A program made the position numbers and the translations under genes. 7,402 bases of DNA, from the NCBI GenBank assembly GCA_023427125.1, contig JAEZBP010001008.1, forward strand, positions 1-7,402, given 5' to 3'. Below, piece by piece: positions 5,918-7,402 of the stretch. The notes under the pieces were generated by a model, which searched no databases, was not told the origin of the DNA, and saw nothing but the letters and a program-made list of their open reading frames with translations. The stretch comes from Pseudomonadota bacterium. Its GTDB lineage: Bacteria > Myxococcota_A > Polyangia > Polyangiales > Sandaracinaceae. Within the stretch, counting starts at the first letter, position 1. Every line of letters begins with the position of its first letter.

Positions 5918-7402
5918 TCATCGGCCGGCGGGGCGGCCGCCCTTGCGGGGATCGCTCGCGGCGCGGATCACGACGCGCCCGCCCTCGCGGTCGATGCGGA
6001 TCACCTGCACGTTGGCGGAGTGGCCGATCTCGCGCAGCACGTGGCCGCGGGCCTCGAGCTGGGCGCGGAGCGCGGGGTCGAGGCCCTCCTCGACGAAGAG
6101 CTCGGCCGGCACGCCCTGGTGGTGCACGCGGCGGCGGGCGAGCGCCTCGCTCGGGGTGTCGCCGAAGAGGACGCTGAAGAGCGCGACCTGCTCGGTGGCC
6201 GTGATGATGCGGCTGCCGCCCGCCGCGCCGAGGCAGAGGAGAGGATCGTCGCCGCGGAAGACGATCGTCGGCGACATGCTCGAGACCGGCCGGCGGCCGG
6301 GGCCCGGCAGGTTCGGCGCGCCGCCGACCAGGCCGAAGGCGTTGGGCTGGCCGACCTCGCGCGCGAAGTCGTCCATCTCGTCGTTCATCACGATCCCCGC
6401 CGCCGTGAAGCGCGCGCCGAAGGAGAGGTTCACCGTGGTCGTGATCGAGGCGACGTTGCCCTCCGCGTCGACCACGCAGAGGTGCGAGGTGCCGGCGTCT
6501 CCGCCCGGGATCGCGGGGCGGACCTCGCGATCGGGAAGCGGCAGATCGTAGCGATCGGTGTGGAGGGCGAGCGACGGGTGGAAGACCGCGCCTCGCTGCG
6601 CCGCGCGCGCCGGCGAGAGCAGCGAGGCGGTCGGGACGTCGACGTGATCCGGATCGCCGAGGTAGAGGTGGCGGTCGGTGTAGGGGCCCTTCCAGCTCTC
6701 GGCGAGCGCGTGGCGCAGGTGCGGGCTGTCGGCGCCGCGATAGCGGGCGGGCAGCCAGCGCTCGAGCAAGGCGAGCGAGGCCAGCAGCGTGACGCCCCCC
6801 GCGCTCGGCGGCGGAGAGCTGGCCCACCGATGACCGAAGCGCTCCTGCACGAGCGGCTCGCGGACGGCGACCTCATAGGCCGCGAGATCCTCGGCGGTCA
6901 GGATGCCGCCCTGCGAGCGGACCCGGCGCACGATCTCGCGGGCGATGCGCCCCCGATAGAAGGAGCCGAAGCCGCTTCGGGCGAGCTCGCGGAGGCTGCG
7001 CGCCTGCTCGGGGTTCGTGACGCGGTGGCCGGCCGGCAGCGTCTCGGCGCCGGGAGGGAACCAGCGGCCGAGCACCGGATCGGTCCGGATGGCGGCGCCC
7101 GCCCAGCCCGAGCTGCCCGCGACGTCCTCCGAGATCGCGAAGCCCTCCGAGGCGTGGCGGATCGCCGGCGCGACGATCTGCTCGCGGGTGACCCGCCCCG
7201 AGCCGAAGCGCGTGAGCAGCGCGTCGATGCCGGCCGGCTCACCCGGCACCGCGACGGCGAGGCCGCCCTGGCGGGATCGATTGGCGGCGGTGCGATCGTC
7301 GTCGCCCTCGCGCCGCGCGAACATCGTCGGCGTCGCCGCGGCGGGCGCGCGCTCGCGGAAGTCGAGGTAGTGCAGCGAGCGGTCGCTCGCCCGGTAGTAG
7401 AG
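5918..7402 (-). CDS. ggt: Gamma-glutamyltransferase (C-terminal 494 residues, N-terminus outside window)
   Basis: N-terminal-nucleophile hydrolase that cleaves or transfers the gamma-glutamyl group of glutathione and related peptides, normally exported and self-cleaved into two subunits. Positions count from the first visible residue. Seen: LDFRERAPAAAT (13-24) with the arginine that binds the gamma-glutamyl carboxylate; GTSHLCVVD (304-312) with T305, the expected cleavage site and nucleophile; GNVASITTTVN (315-325) and FGARF; NDEMDDF; RPVSSMSPTIV; and AAGGSRIITA. Cleavage at T305 gives a small subunit of 190 residues, the same as I recall for the E. coli enzyme. A glycine-rich stretch between QPNAFG and GRRP matches the lid loop of E. 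coli-type enzymes. About 80-100 residues, including any signal peptide, lie outside the window. Small oddity: the position after TSHL is Cys where Ser/Thr is common. The dienelactone hydrolase-like gene follows 45 bases downstream. Identity secure. Confidence 0.95.
   Translation of the reverse strand, partial: LYYRASDRSLHYLDFRERAPAAATPTMFARREGDDDRTAANRSRQGGLAVAVPGEPAGIDALLTRFGSGRVTREQIVAPAIRHASEGFAISEDVAGSSGWAGAAIRTDPVLGRWFPPGAETLPAGHRVTNPEQARSLRELARSGFGSFYRGRIAREIVRRVRSQGGILTAEDLAAYEVAVREPLVQERFGHRWASSPPPSAGGVTLLASLALLERWLPARYRGADSPHLRHALAESWKGPYTDRHLYLGDPDHVDVPTASLLSPARAAQRGAVFHPSLALHTDRYDLPLPDREVRPAIPGGDAGTSHLCVVDAEGNVASITTTVNLSFGARFTAAGIVMNDEMDDFAREVGQPNAFGLVGGAPNLPGPGRRPVSSMSPTIVFRGDDPLLCLGAAGGSRIITATEQVALFSVLFGDTPSEALARRRVHHQGVPAELFVEEGLDPALRAQLEARGHVLREIGHSANVQVIRIDREGGRVVIRAASDPRKGGRPAGR

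Overview
The window is very GC-rich DNA in which almost every base is coding. It carries seven genes I can support: two run off the window edges, and one is only 44 codons long. The GC content, the two-domain Ser/Thr kinase/AAA-type ATPase, the stand-alone PP2C phosphatase, the DUF2505-like protein and several start codons placed just after promoter-like hexamers all fit a myxobacterium (Myxococcota, probably Polyangia). This assignment is an inference from gene content; no rRNA or other phylogenetic marker is present.

Left part (1-3392, minus strand). A divergent isopropylmalate/isocitrate dehydrogenase-family gene (leuB-like, 2337-3392) is read first. After a 207-base gap comes the N-terminal 709 residues of a large signalling protein (1-2129): a Ser/Thr kinase-like domain joined to a STAND/AAA-type ATPase, the front half of the family that often ends in GAF and histidine-kinase domains. 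Its end lies outside the window.

Middle part (3393-5163, plus strand). A 293-base divergent intergenic region separates the dehydrogenase from a complete PP2C-type Ser/Thr phosphatase (3686-4459) with all metal-binding residues. It is followed by a DUF2505-like SRPBCC-type protein (4499-5011) and, 17 bases later behind a strong ribosome binding site, a 44-residue single-pass membrane protein (5029-5163).

Right part (5165-7402, minus strand). A gamma-glutamyltransferase (C-terminal 494 residues, start beyond the window) is followed 45 bases later by a dienelactone hydrolase-family protein (5165-5872). The hydrolase ends one base from the stop codon of the small membrane protein, so two opposing transcription units meet with no room for a terminator.

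How the genes relate: the kinase/ATPase and the PP2C phosphatase are opposing protein-phosphorylation activities flanking a metabolic gene, but nothing in the sequence proves they share a substrate. The rest looks like ordinary housekeeping or accessory metabolism (branched-chain amino acid-type dehydrogenase, glutathione/gamma-glutamyl turnover, ester or lactone hydrolysis). I find no convincing new multi-gene system. The points most worth a second look are the unannotated 44-aa membrane protein coupled to DUF2505, the altered glycine loop and DFD motif of the kinase, and the likely leaderless promoters.
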